Source of the DNA: Dipylidium caninum
Taxonomy: Eukaryota; Platyhelminthes; Cestoda; Cyclophyllidea; Dipylidiidae
Reading direction: 5' to 3'
Length of the DNA: 64,000 bases
NCBI GenBank assembly: GCA_017562135.1
Contig: QEYB01001503.1
Location: forward strand, 1 to 64,000
The notes beneath the pieces were generated by a model. That model worked only from the letters and a program-made list of their open reading frames with translations. It did not search any database and was not told the origin of the DNA. Positions within the stretch are counted from its first letter, which is position 1. Every line of letters begins with the position of its first letter. Positions 46,490 to 58,583 of this stretch are shown one piece after another. A program made the translations under genes and the position numbers.

Positions 46490-47880
46490 GACGCGACGTG
46501 AAGTGAAATGACAGTGGTTCCGGCATCCCTCACGATAACTATCCATGAATGACAATTCCGGCGACAGCGTTTCGCAGCTTTTCCATGTAGACGATACATT
46601 GGTGCTCCCCTTTCAATCGCCTCATAGTGGTTGACGTGGCAGACGGTAGTCTTATCTTCGCCACTTTCTTCTCACATTTAGAGGGTGAATTTGCAAATCC
46701 AAACTCGAGCACTGCTGAGGCGTCTCCTCTTATACCAGACTTGAGATGAAATATGCCGATTACTGACTCTGTGCTCTCCTTTTCTCCCTTCAAGTTGCGC
46801 AAGTAAAGAAGCTGTCATCAGATGTCGTCTCGGCGTTTACAACAAGGATCACCAAGACAGCACGTGCACCAGGACTCCATTTTCGCTGTCTTCAGTTTCT
46901 CGTAGCAACGCAAAGTAAAACTCCCTTCTTCACACCACACAATACCATAAGCCACTTTCCTTGGCACTAGAGAGGAAGGTCACTTCAACCCGATGGGAAT
47001 GCATGGGGCTCGTGCTTTGAACTCGAGACATTAACACTGAATGTCACATGGCGGCGCATGTAATATGTGCCACCCAACATTGGCTCATTGGCCACAGTTG
47101 CAGTTGCAGTGATGTTGACCAAACATGCGCCTAGGAAAGAAGGTCAAGAGGAGGTGACTAGTAGAAGGGCAGCGAAGGTTACGAGGTTCAACATCCCGAT
47201 AAGGGGAAAGAGCAAATGAGATAAGGGCAAACAAAGAGAGGTGAGTAGGAGTAGGAACGAGTTAATCCATACTAGATGCGAAATCCTTTTACCAACCGCC
47301 ATTCCATCACTTTGAGCTTAAGGTCCATTCGAGCTAAATGTCTTCTTTAGACAGGAGAAGTAAACTTCAGGTGTATTTGGAGGAATCGTTAAATTCCTCT
47401 CTTTCCTGAACGTCGGTGCACAAATCTGCTTGTCATCGACATTGGTTCCAAAGTGGCCGTAAAACGATAACACTGGCGACAGAAAAATTTTAATGTCAAT
47501 TGTGCTGATGGCACGGAGTGTTGTGTAAAACACTTAAGGGGAATTTGGAGAAATTGTGTACTGTATATCGTAAGGATTACTCAAGTAAATTAGGAAAAAC
47601 AATGTTTCTCCTAATTGCGTTACCTGTAGTGACGCCACCAGTAGACTCACTGGAAATCGGGCTCACCTCAATGGCAAAGCACCAACCACACTCTGTAACA
47701 AGGCCAAAATTTGAGGGCATCCATGGGAGGTCATCAAAGGTAGTTAGGATCATTATTTGTGGTCCATGAATCAGTTTTCGCTGTCCCTAAGATGGGACAC
47801 GACGTGAACTCACATTCAACTGAACCAGTACGCTTTCTCGCAAAACCTATATAATTGGGGGCGATTGAAAGAGACCATGG
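46490..47880 (+). repeat. Older direct copy of right-arm 56.04-57.53 kb
   Basis: Collinear with 56040-57530. It includes the degenerate Ig-like frame (about 47180-46960, minus strand: same signal region and TGA, first Cys changed, internal deletion and frameshift) and the shared family promoter region at its end. A minus-strand frame at 46802-46539 is longer here than in the arms. Unlike the arms, the promoter here still drives a complete gene. Confidence 0.75.
47848..47854 (+). promoter_or_regulatory. TATA box of the 47.9 kb gene
   Basis: TATATAA, 53 bp upstream of the ATG. The 180 bp before it match the regions upstream of 4648 and the relic promoters in the arms. Confidence 0.7.
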
Positions 47881-47900
47881 CGAAGTGAGACGTCTGCATA

Positions 47901-48655
47901 ATGTTGACCTTCCTGACAGTCTATATATTCGGCCTCCTCAACTCCCACTTTACCGTCTTCTCATGCGCCGGCAGAAAGAGTGACGGGCGCGCGACAATCT
48001 ATGCTTCCACCACCAGAGTGCTCACGGGTAATTGGCTAACTTTCATACCCCCACCAGATGCCACTTCCACAGCATTATATATGACACTCAAAGGATAAAT
48101 GTTCTCTCTCCCGTCACACAGCACCTTGTCAGCCTCGAAACATTATCAGTGAGTCCCAAGACATAATGAGAATTGCTAAGCACTTGGTCTACGCGACTTT
48201 CAGGAGCATGTTGATAGGGGACATACTCAGAACACGACATTTGGTTGTCGATTTGGGGAACTCAACCTGGAGGACCGTTCTGCACAATGTTGTTGTGGAA
48301 GGTCGGGAGTTTAAAATTTCAGTGACAGGAGAAGGGCTTACCTTTGACCTCATCCTCTCTGCCCCAAAGAGTCAAAGGTAATGTTCCCTAACACAGGCAT
48401 ATTTTGCGCCTTTCAATCCTTCTCTTTTATAGCATCACACACCGCGGCGCCTACATTATCGAGGCATTTGGGTTCACAGGTCTATTTCGAGTTGATAAGT
48501 CATTGGGTGAGGTCTCCGTACTCGAGGCAAAGAGCTACCGCGTGTTGGATAGAGTTGAAGATAAGTCTTTGGCAAATCTCAAGGAGAACATTCGAAGGAA
48601 TGTTGTGCTGACCTTCAACTCGTCCATTTCAAGTGCCGCGTGTCGACTCGTTTAG
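47901..48655 (+). CDS. Secreted three-exon family protein (complete)
   Basis: Exons 47901-48027 (127 nt), 48122-48377 (256 nt) and 48433-48655 (223 nt) give 201 aa, with introns of 94 and 55 bp. Signal peptide MLTFLTVYIFGLLNSHFTVF, then SCAGRK. Exon 2 has PCQPRNIIS, the helix (QDIMRIAKHLVYATFRSML) and VVDLGNSTW. Exon 3 has RGAYIIEAFGFTGLFRVDKS, the helix (LKENIRRNVVLTF) and the ending SAACRLV. All conserved Cys are present. AATAAA is at 48714-48719. This is the cleanest member and a good reference for the family. The copies at 1-390 and 39.4 kb are its truncated relatives. Confidence 0.88.
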
Positions 48656-49430
48656 AAAATCTGCTCCCTGACTTGCGTCTCCTGGCCACGCTTTTCTATG
48701 GCACCTCTATCGCAATAAAGCAGTATTTCCACGCGGAATATTGGCTTTCTCTATCCGGAACCCTGTGTTATTTGGGGGAAACCGTGAAATCTGCCAGATC
48801 CCAACCGCGACGTCAAGCTAATGCCGTCAAGCAACCAACCAAAGTTCTCGACATGTCAGTCTTCTGCCACGTTTGCAGTTGCTCACGCAAAGCTGTCGTC
48901 AGAGCGTCAGTGCCTGTACTCTACCATTTAAGCACACAATGCACGTTCGTACAACCCAAGTCGCGCATCGAGATCGTGTCCTGCACCGTGTAATTCCTTG
49001 TTCTCATTCAAAAAAAATAGTCAGACGATGTATTATCTAGCTAGAGCCTGCGAAATAGTAACTTGAAGATGGTGTAGACCCCATTGTAATCTTGCGAGAG
49101 ATTAGACGCGATACGAGAAATGCGATCCTTTTGTCAGCACTCGCACCCACACAGTTGTACAAGTCGCAAAATGTTACCGCATCAGTCGGAAAACACGTTC
49201 ATGTAGGTGTGCTATTTCCAGACACATTCAAAGGTATGGCGCCGTGCGTGCCGACATTGTGAGGAGAGGCTGGTTTTCGTGGCTTGAATGCACATGTAAT
49301 GACACGACAGCGTGTGTTCGCTGATATCGTTTCACTCTTTGACCGCGTCACCTCCCCGATGTAGGCTGTTTGTAAGACTTGCGTCAGTCGTTACGGACCG
49401 CCCTACTAACCAGTTATGGAAAACAACACG
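48656..49430 (+). repeat. 3' flank of tandem unit (third copy)
   Basis: Matches 390-1060 and 39790-40480 up to about 49210. The remaining 220 bp show no gene. Confidence 0.7.
48714..48719 (+). terminator. Polyadenylation signal
   Basis: AATAAA 59 bp after the stop codon at 48655. The homologous site at the window-edge copy reads AATAAC. Confidence 0.65.
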
Positions 49431-49457
49431 TGAGGTACGCTCTTGGGAGACTGCAGC

Positions 49458-49817
49458 CTACACGTGCTGTTTTTGAACGTTCATAACCCAAAGTGCGGTA
49501 TAAAACCTAAAACCACTGAATCCATCCTCTCTCGCCTCGATTATCATCAAATTTTCATTTGACTGAGAGGTCAGTCGAGCAAGCACGTAGACGTGGCCAA
49601 TGATTACATTGTCAATGAGCTCCACGATGTGAGACGAGTGGTGAAACATCTGTCGCTGGACACTTAGGGGAAAATATCGGAGAATGTACTGAAACACGCT
49701 TCTCGATATCCACTTTGGCGATTTTCGATGAGCCCAGTTGCGTAACCCTACGACATTCACTGCAACACGATCCCCAATGAACTCCTCCAATCCCTTGAAT
49801 TTGCCTTTTCTTTGCAA
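49458..49817 (-). other. Open frame crossing the inner end of the right arm
   Basis: A 119-codon minus-strand frame. The first two thirds match the left-arm frame at 24.1 kb; beyond 49611 it reads into spacer sequence (VYVLARLTSQ...) that reappears at 15510-15690. Product unknown and coding status doubtful. Confidence 0.3.
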
Positions 49818-50225
49818 GAGAAGTCGAGTCTACAACTTCCGTCGAGTGAGTGAGTGCACTCGTCCTTCCTTCTTGCCGTCTTACTGCAGGCGCTGCGATC
49901 TCGGTACAGTCCTATTCTGCTCAACTTCACTTGTGAAATACGAGTAAGAGTGTTGCACTGTTGCGTTCGGCTGGTTTCGCCCCATGATTAAACTGCCACA
50001 AGACCAATGTAGAAGATAGAGTAGAAAGGATTAAGAGAAATACGATGGACTGGCAAGTTGCAGCTATTCTGTAAAGAGCATAGCAGATTAGACAGAAGTG
50101 TTTGAATGGCCAGGTCGGGTAGGTTTTCGTTGACAAAAGGCCACCATTCAGCGAGAAGAGATGACTTAATTGAGACACAGATGCTGCAGACAATGCGAGG
50201 CAAGCTAGGAGAGTAATCAGTGTAG

Positions 50226-50895
50226 GTGAGTTGACAAGCGACACTTGAACTAAGTGAATTAAATCCCACCACAACTTTCTCTCTAATACTCTCCTTGAGA
50301 CTTGTCAACGACACAGGGGCAACTCTATCCAGCACTTGATGGTTCCCTAAGCTCGAGAATAGACGCCTCTCGCAACGGCCTGTCAACTTGGAATATTCCT
50401 GTGAATGCAAATGCTTCCATGACGTAGGCGTCGCGGATTAGCCTGTTGGAGATGAGATGCAATGAAGGGCGCAACTTGCAGTTATTTTCAAGCCACATTA
50501 TCCGCGAAACGCCTGAGTGCTGTGAACGAGGCCAAAGGGTAGCCCTTCAACTAGCACTGAAACTTGAAACAACCGACCATCCTCACCACCTTCACTCAGA
50601 GTGGTCCTTCATTTGGATTTTCACAAAACGGTGGGCAAGTACCGTGTTCTAGGCGTATGTACGATCAACATGCTCCTGCAAGTCTTGTAGGCCACCATTA
50701 AGTCGTCGAGCTTGTTGACAATTTTCTGTGGCTGAGAAGGTGCTGCGTAACGAGTAACACGTGTCGTATGAGGGTGATGTGATAGGCGGTAAGTGAGGCA
50801 CTTGAGGAGAGACTAGAAGGCGGACAATTTTCCGCAAGCACTCTGGAGGTAAAAACATAGAGTTCCGTTTCCATCTCATGAGGCGCTGTTTGCAT
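50226..50895 (-). pseudogene. Secreted-family pseudogene (right arm)
   Basis: Mirror of 23019-23690, with the same lost donor in exon 1, lost Cys and stops in exon 2, and frameshift in exon 3. Small differences (for example LAEN against PEQN near the exon 1 end) show independent drift. Confidence 0.85.
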
Positions 50896-50914
50896 GGTGG
50901 AGAAGTAGGCAGGC

Positions 50915-53250
50915 GAAATGGGTCGCACTTACTTTGTCGATTAGGGTAGTCAGGAATTAATCGTTTCTACCCACAACACGTTTTCAGTGTTCCTTTAGTG
51001 GGACTCGTGCCCCATGGATCGAACACACATAGTCACTTCTGAAAAGATGGTTTGTGTCACGGCAGTCATGCGTCATGCAGACAGAGTAATGTATTCCGCG
51101 CTCATGAATCTGTCGAAAGGACTCTGTGTTCGGTGAATGCTGTCAACTGGGCAGAGGACAATTGGTTGTGCACATTCGGTAGCGGTTAGTCGTGTGCCAA
51201 TCAGAAACTGCTACGTATAATGCTCGGCTGCAATATATTTGAGCCTCGCATGACCATGTGTCACGGCCATTTGAAGAGCCAAATAAATGGGCACATTCGC
51301 CGGTGAGCCGAGGCAAAAAGTCTCTCCTCCACCCACCCATATTTGACCGTTTCTTTGAAAATCTCACATCTTACACGATGTCTCACTAAGTGCTTCCACT
51401 CCCTTTCGAGTTGCCTTAAAGGATACGGCATGGGGTACGGCACACACACACACCATTTCGTAATTCTCGCCTCACATGCAATATGGAGCGTGGAGCACAT
51501 CTTCCAAATTTTGTAGTGAGATGCCAATGAGGAAGCTTTTTAAACATCAATCAGATCATTCTCTCGATCATTATCACTCTTTCCCACAAAGACCGACGAA
51601 TGTGCTTCGCAGACGCCAGCACCAATCATCCTTTGATTTACATTAAATCCCAATATCTAATGACAGTGCTCGACAATTGACAAAGTGACGTGGAACGCAG
51701 AATGCAGTGTGCTCAGAGCGCGTTCGACGGGGCGATTATGAAAGAGGTGGATAAAATGATGAGAAGTCGGGCTTATGCGGTAAAGATGTGAAGTCGAGTA
51801 CCAACGATGGTATTTCATGCGGCACTCTGTAGCAGAACAGGACGCAGACGACATTGATAGACATCTCCTTCGCCCATACATCACGCCCAAACTGAGGTGC
51901 AATCACCGTACAGAGATCCAAAAATCCCAGTGAATTCCGGCAGCAGAATGCAACCTTCTGAGCGTAGAACGTTATGAGTCTGGGAGGTGAGGAGGGCAAT
52001 CGTGTCGATGAGGCTCGGATTCCACCTAATTTTTGCAAGATTACCACCCACTTACAGGCTGTGGAGGCAAGGCTCTACCCCCTACACCGTGAGTGTCCTG
52101 GTACCTGTTTGCCTTTTCATCACGCCACAAGCAGCAAGTAACCTGGTTATTGTAAACCAAAATCCCACTTTCCACCTGTATTTTATATTCCAATTGAACA
52201 TGCTTGCACATACAATTTGACTTCGTTCAGGTTTTGACGAGATTTCTCAGTTAAGTCGTGGTCAAATAAATACGTTCAGGCTGTTAGTGCCTGCATGTGT
52301 GGGCGCATAAGAGTATACCACAGTTGGAGTCATCATTGCCGGTAGATGCAAGTGGCTGAGGAATACCTGACTGAAAACGGGAGCCCTTGATGAAGCACCC
52401 CATTGACAAGGCTGGCGCTCAACTTTTTGGAACACGGTGAAGAGATTGGCGATAACGTCAAGTAAACACGAAAAAGTGATTTACCTGGTTAGCAGGAAAA
52501 GAGGGAAGCGAGGGTTCATGCAGTATGCCTGCAACTGGCCCAGCCTATCCCGGATCTTGCATTAAGGGGCAAATAATGCAGGCATGCATAGGTGGACCGA
52601 AATGAGGCAGACTGACAAATTGCCAGGCTCACTGACCCGATAGCCTTCCCAATGGCCGCGTTACATGCCTTCGTCGTCTACTGTGTAGCTCCTCGTGCCT
52701 GTCCTAAATTCACCTCTGCAACGAAACCGCTGATCCTTCTTTTTCGCACCTTCAATGCATAAGGCTAACTAAACACCTCTCCTAACACGTGTTGCACAAT
52801 TTCTCCCTTGTCCACTTTGTGCACACAGTGCATTCTTCTCCGCGGCCATTGGGGTTTTAAGACTGGCAGGCGAGCTCGAATCTGATTTCGCGCGGCTTTT
52901 GAGGAGATTACGAATACACAACTTACGCAGGTGAATATTCTCTTCTTGATAATACTCCAATTCCTACAAAATCCTTATGGCGTCAACCAAAAGCATCAAT
53001 TCGAGTGCTTTCCATCCTCTGCTTTTCAAATGAAATATGGCGGTGTTAAGTGCCCATGTTCATGAAAATGCTGCTATGTGTTGCTTTACGGAAACGAGGA
53101 GATATCAGTGTTTGAAGGCGAGATGTGAATTACTAGCCCTCTTAGGAATCATCTCACGTCGTATGGTAATTTTATTTTGGTGACTGATCATGTACAGATT
53201 TACCCCGGAGTAAAAAGGTCCGCGTTTGTTTATTTGATGGAGAGGTGGGC
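50915..53250. other. Right-arm sequence, no supported gene
   Basis: Mirror of 20.7-23.0 kb, including the CA microsatellite near 51450. No additional features. Confidence 0.5.
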
Positions 53251-53406
53251 AGGCGAAATGGGGGTTAGTTTAATTGACCATCAAAGGTAGTCGGCACCTG
53301 AATTTCTCCTCCAATAATTAGTTTCCATCGTCCCTGTGGTTCAACACAACGTAAGCAAACACCAGCGCATTCACCCTGCTGTAGCAATACGCTTTTCTGT
53401 AAAGCC

Positions 53407-53413
53407 TATATAA
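53407..53413 (+). promoter_or_regulatory. TATA box of the 53.5 kb copy
   Basis: TATATAA, 56 bp upstream of the ATG at 53463, identical to the left-arm partner. Confidence 0.65.
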
Positions 53414-53462
53414 GTGCTGAGAGTGAGTGAAAGAGGCCTCCGTGAAGGCAGAGTTCAGCAAA

Positions 53463-54206
53463 ATGTTCATCTTCGTAATAACGCATCTTCTCTGTCTCCT
53501 CTCCTCTCACATCAACGTCTTCGCATGTTCAACGGCGTCGCATGAGACAGAAGATGCACTCCATGTTTCCAGCATCACAAATATGGCGTGTAATTTTCTG
53601 TTTTTTTTATCTCTCAAAGTGCTTCACCCACCTAATGCACACAATCCTAATAATATGCCTCTCCCTCGTCACAGCATTTTGTCAGCCACGAAGCATCGTT
53701 AGTAAACATCAGGATATAATGAGAGTGGCAAGGTACCTGACGTACGAGATTTTCAGAACAATGCTGATCGGAGAAAGCTACGGAATACGGTATTTGTTGG
53801 CCGATTTGGGAAAATGCACATGGAAAACCACTTTGAGTAAAGTGGTTGTGCCCGATCGGGAGTTTGAAATTTCAGTGTCAGTCAAAATCTTTTCTTCGAC
53901 CTCGTTCTTACAACCAAAAATATTCACAGGTAATGTCGCCTAAAGTAGACTCACTTTCCACCCCTACTACATCTCCTTTCCAACAGAGTGGTTCGTGGCG
54001 CCTACATCATCAAGGCCTTTGAATTCACAGCATTCTTCCGAGTTGATAAGTCATTGCATGCGGTCACCGTACACGAGGCTCGGAAGTACCGTGTGCTGGA
54101 TGCAGTCTTAGATGAGTCGTTGGCATATCACAAGGAGAGTATTCGGAGGAAAGTTGTGAGGTGGTTTAACTCATCCACTCTAAATGCCGCTTGTCGACTC
54201 ACATAG
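53463..54206 (+). pseudogene. Secreted-family gene, right-arm copy with a one-base loss in exon 2
   Basis: Exons 53463-53589 (127 nt), 53675-53929 and 53987-54206 (220 nt) mirror the intact left gene. Exon 2 is 255 nt rather than 256. CAGTACAAAATC on the left reads CAGTCAAAATC here (about 53880), shifting the frame after FEISVSV, so exon 3 would be read out of frame. All other signals (TATA box, splice sites, AATAAA at 54249-54254) remain. It may be a recent loss or an assembly error. Confidence 0.8.
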
Positions 54207-54259
54207 AATGACTGCTGCCTAACCCAAGTTACGCGCCATTTGTATCTCAATAAACTATG

Positions 54260-55435
54260 CTCTTCACTTGAAATAGTGGCCTTTTTGCCCCAAAAGAGTC
54301 GGTTGTTTGGAGGTGGGATGAAGGCAGTTAGATCCCAATCCGCCTTGAGTTCAGCCATCGGCCAGCCGGTGCGATAGTGTCCAATTCACAATCAGCCGCA
54401 GCAACCTCATCCCACTCAGACCATGCATGAATTATTCGGGTCCACTGCAGTGAGAGAGCAGCCAACTGAGGAGCACTGAGCTTTCGTTCTGTTCACATTC
54501 TACTTTAGACGTGGAGAGCGACATGGTAATGTGAGAAAAGGGCTGCCATCTCAGGTGTATGAACAGCGTTGCTTGTTGAGGCTCCGGTGCTGCAGGCAAA
54601 GAAGGCAATTTAGACGATATGTTCATTAAAGGAATTCATGGACTTCTTCAAGAATTTGCCAGTGATTCTCCGTCTGTGACGACCAGGGTCTCTTCCTGTC
54701 CGGAGAGCTGAGGTTATTGCTAATGCACAGATCAGCCTCAGTAGTAGACAGAAATGTGTGTTAGCTGGAAGATTCTACCCACTCCATTTATCCTGCCTTT
54801 GGCATTTCTCGCCAGTGCAATAAGATGAGGAGACCGAGGGCGTTTAGTCTTCTGCCCACGCATCCCCCATGTAAATCTCACTTCGCGCTTTTGGACAACC
54901 ACATATGTTTTCCACCTAGAAGCCCTTAAATGGCAAATCACACTTGATTCAGGTTTTGATAGCAAAAATCAGAAGCGCTATGACAGTGGCAAAAGTTTAT
55001 CGGCAAAACTGAAGTAAACAACTGAATAACGTTACATTTTTATGAATAAATTTTAATGTATCATTTGTAAGTAAAAGCCACAATAGCACCAGTCGAGTAA
55101 TGCGTTCATGTGACATGGGGCCTCCACATTCTGCGAGGCGCCCTCCATCCACCAGTTCGGAGAACTCTTTGTGGGTTCATCTGCTGCCTATGATAATGAC
55201 AACTCTCGGATGCGGCAGAAGTGTTTTGTTTAAATGACCGTGATGCCCCACTCTCTAGGTTGCCTATTCGGCTGCAGTATCTGCGGAGATGGTTACTTCC
55301 CGATGACATCGGCTCTGTCGGGTCAACTGCTCAACACTGCACAGTTGGCTGTTATCTCATCGGAGTTGGCTTTCAACAATAATGGGCGTCCTTCTGCACT
55401 GAGAAACAGATCACGTGGGCCAGACTGTAATTTGG
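54260..55435. other. Right-arm sequence, no supported gene
   Basis: Mirror of 18.46-19.66 kb. Nothing beyond the shared short frames. Confidence 0.5.
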
Positions 55436-55816
55436 CTGTGCTCTTTGGCCAAGTGCCAAGGCACTGGCAACCCCAAAGCATTCGCTCCAATGTCCGGCAA
55501 TTTTCCTCGACACCGTAAGACCTCCCCAGCTTACGAACACACCTGCCGAAACGGAACAGGACAGACACAACCATCGGCACACCATCTTTCGGCAGAGTGG
55601 ACAAATGCCGAAGGTGGACTACACGGAGTGAGGAGAGTCTTCCAACCAGCTAACATTCCCGTCTTATGGGGCTGACTTGACTAGCCAAATGGAGGTGTCG
55701 TGGGCTGAAGGCAGAGGTTTTCTCAGGGAGTCCACGGTGTTTTTTAAGTTTCGTCCAGCAGCAACTGCCGCCAGAAGAACATGTAGGGCTGCCATGTTGT
55801 TGCCTTTATTCCCTTG
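55436..55816 (+). repeat. Right-arm-only segment (about 0.38 kb)
   Basis: Replaces the 2.95 kb left segment. Its first 145 bp match 39087-39235 directly. From about 55590 it matches 15880-16090 directly (TTGACTAGCCAAATGGAGG). It is therefore a patch of sequence also found elsewhere in the window, not new DNA. Confidence 0.75.
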
Positions 55817-56410
55817 TACGATAACTTCAAGAGAAATGGAGATGCCGTTCACCAGCGGGACTGATATACTGCTATGAGATACTTCTTTACAAATACTATC
55901 TCGGACCGCACTTCCAGCAGTTAGAAAGTGTGCCTAATTCATTCGTTTGAGTATGAGAGCCTGCAGCCATCGCGTGACGTGCAGTGACGTGGCCGTCTTT
56001 TCCACATCCCGCAAGATAACTAACCAAGAACTGCAATTTCAGTGACACCATTCCGTACTTCCTCTATATAGAAGATTATATTGATGCTTCTCCTCAGTCA
56101 CCCCATGGTGGTTGATGTAGCACCAGTTAGTCTCTTCTTCGCCACTTTCTTCTCACATTTAGAGGGTGAATTTGCAAATCCAAACTCGAGTAATACTGAG
56201 GCGTCTCCTCTTATACCAGAATTGAGATGAAATATGCCGATTACTGACTCTGTGCTCTCCTTTTCTCCCTTCAAGTTGCGTGAGTAAAGCGGCTGTCATC
56301 AGCTGTCGTCTTGGTTTTTACACCACTAATCTCTGAAAGAACGCGTGTACCAGGACTCCATTTTCGCTGTCTTCAGTTTCTCGTAGCAACGCAAAGTAAA
56401 ACTCCCTTCT

Positions 56411-56716
56411 TCACACCACACAATACCATAAGCCACTTTCCTTGGCACTAGAGAGGAAGGTCACTTCAACCCGAGAGGAATGCATGGGGCTCGTGCTTCG
56501 ACCTCGAGACATCAGCATTCCCAGAAGAGTGTGTAGTGAACTGGGATTGAATGTGACATGGCAGCGCATGTAATATGTGTCACCCAACATTGGCGCATTG
56601 GCCACAGTTGCAGCTGCAGCTGCAGCTGCAGTCATGTTAGCCAAACATGCGCCGGGGGAAGATGGTCAAGAGGAGGTGATAAGTAGAAGGGCAGCGAGGG
56701 TTCTGAGGTCCGGCAT
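56411..56716 (-). pseudogene. Ig-like secreted reading frame with in-frame TGA (right arm)
   Basis: Mirror of 14622-14915. Signal-like start, TGA at the same codon, then the Ig-like part with DTYYMRCHVTF and ESGLWYCVV. A GCAGCT repeat adds four codons, so a run of seven alanines replaces ITIT of the left copy. Confidence 0.45.
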
Positions 56717-56848
56717 TTCGAGAAGGGGACATGGAAATGGGATGAAAAGATTTAAGGAGAGGTGAGTAGAAGTAGGAACGAGTTATTCCAGGTTAGGTAC
56801 CAAATCCATTTATCACGCGCCATGTTATCGCTTTGCGCTTATATCCAT

Positions 56849-57100
56849 TCAAGATAAACATCTTCTCCTGTCGACATTGGATTCACTGATGGCATGAGAA
56901 GGAATCCGCAGATGTATATGAGAAGTCATAAACTGTCCTTCTCTCCTGAACGTCAGTGCACAGGTCCGTTTGTCAATGGCATTGATTCCACAGTGGCTAT
57001 GAAACGATAGGACTGGCGATAAACAACTTTGTATGTCAATCCGGATGATGGCAGCAAGAAGTGGATGCGAGATGTCGACACGCAGTGTTGAGTAAAGCAA
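56849..57100 (-). other. Conserved open frame next to the promoter region
   Basis: Frames at 14238-14489 (+), 56849-57100 (-), 47318-47533 (-) and 4104-4355 (-) are homologous. They keep stretches such as LSPVLSFHSHCG and ICALTFRR or close variants. They lie just upstream of the family promoters on the opposite strand. They may be an old divergent gene or simply a conserved regulatory region read as protein. Confidence 0.35.
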
Positions 57101-57239
57101 TTTAGGTGGATCTGGGGAAATCCTGCACTAAATATCGTAGGGATTACTTAAGTAAATTTAGAGGAAGATATCTCTGAGCAATAAACAGGCTGCTCGTTCA
57201 CCTAACTGCGTCAACAGGAGTGACGCCACCAGTGGACTC

Positions 57240-57690
57240 ACTTGGGCTCGCGTTCACCTCCATGGCAGACCACCAACCACACTCTGAAACAAGGCCCAAA
57301 ATTGGGGGCATGTTTAGGGGGTTCATCAAAGGTAGTAAGGACCAGTATTTTTAGTCCATCAAGTAGTTTCCATTGTCCTTATGGTGGGACACGAGGTGAA
57401 CTCACACCACTACATCCACCCTGCTGAACTAGATAACCGAAACACTTTCTCGCAAAGCCTATGTAAGTGGGGAGGATTGGAGGAGGCCTTCGTGAAGGCA
57501 GACGTCTGCGTAATGTTGACCTGTGACAGCCTCTCTACTCACTTCCATGTGAACTATTGGCTTTCTTCATCTGCAAATCCGCGTTATTAGGGAGGAAACG
57601 GCGAAATCTGCCAGACCCGAACCGCCTTGCCAGCAACTGCGGTCTATTGTAACGTTAATTTAACGCGGTCAGGACAGCCCACTCCAATTC
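57240..57690 (+). pseudogene. Gene-loss scar: family promoter joined to family 3' flank (right arm)
   Basis: Mirror of 13665-14130. The TATA position reads TATGTAAG (degenerate). ATGTTGACC of exon 1 is followed within 25 bp by the 3'-flank block ending in a TTATT stretch. Confidence 0.7.
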
Positions 57691-58583
57691 CCGTGACGTG
57701 ATGTGAAGTGACCTTTGTTTCCACATCCCGCAAGATAACTAACCACGAGCGACAATTTCAGTTACAGCGTACTTGCTAAGGCCGGGTGAATCGATGTCGG
57801 TCCCCCATCTTTAGGTAGGGCGAATAAATGCCGAAAGATTGGTAAGAGTGTTTCAACTAGCTAACATTTCAGTCTCCTGGCGCCGACTGGTGCGGTCAAC
57901 TGAAGGCACTGTCGACTGGGTGCAAAGGCTTTCTCAGTGAGTGGATTCTGCTTTTGTCATGCAGGTGAGCGAGAGTTCGTGCGAGTGCCAAGGTGGCATC
58001 ACTGTGGCTCACCCAGATGGAAGAATGAGTAGCCTTTGCACCATCCACATCGCCTATGCTAGACAGTGTTCATCTGTTAACGAAATCGGATGTTGTACAA
58101 TCCGGTCAGCAGCCATTGGTGGAATGGAAGACGGTTTGCTGGGAATCATAGACTTTGTGTTACGTAAGTGGTTGTCTCTTAACCATAAGGAAATTAGGAA
58201 CACTTACTCTGGACATTCTTCTCGCGATAGCGTTTAACTCTCTGGCGTAGGGCGCTGAGGAAGCATCCCTAATCGCCTGAGGCCGCTGTATTAATTGAGT
58301 TCATGGCAATTTCGCTCTGAGCTTTCATACAGATCTGTTGTTGCAGGATACTTCCTGTTTGGCGTGGGCAGCACCTTAGCTTGATATGGGAACTCACAGC
58401 CCATACTTGCGACTTGAAATGCTGACCATACTCTGTTCCTTATTATCTGTTTACATATCTTGTTATGGCGATAAGTGGCATAATTTGGCGTGTTGAATTC
58501 GCAAATTGACACCGTACACACAACGAGCCTGACGGGACTTTACTCAAAACGGGTACACGCTGCCCACCTTCTCAAAAAAGCAA

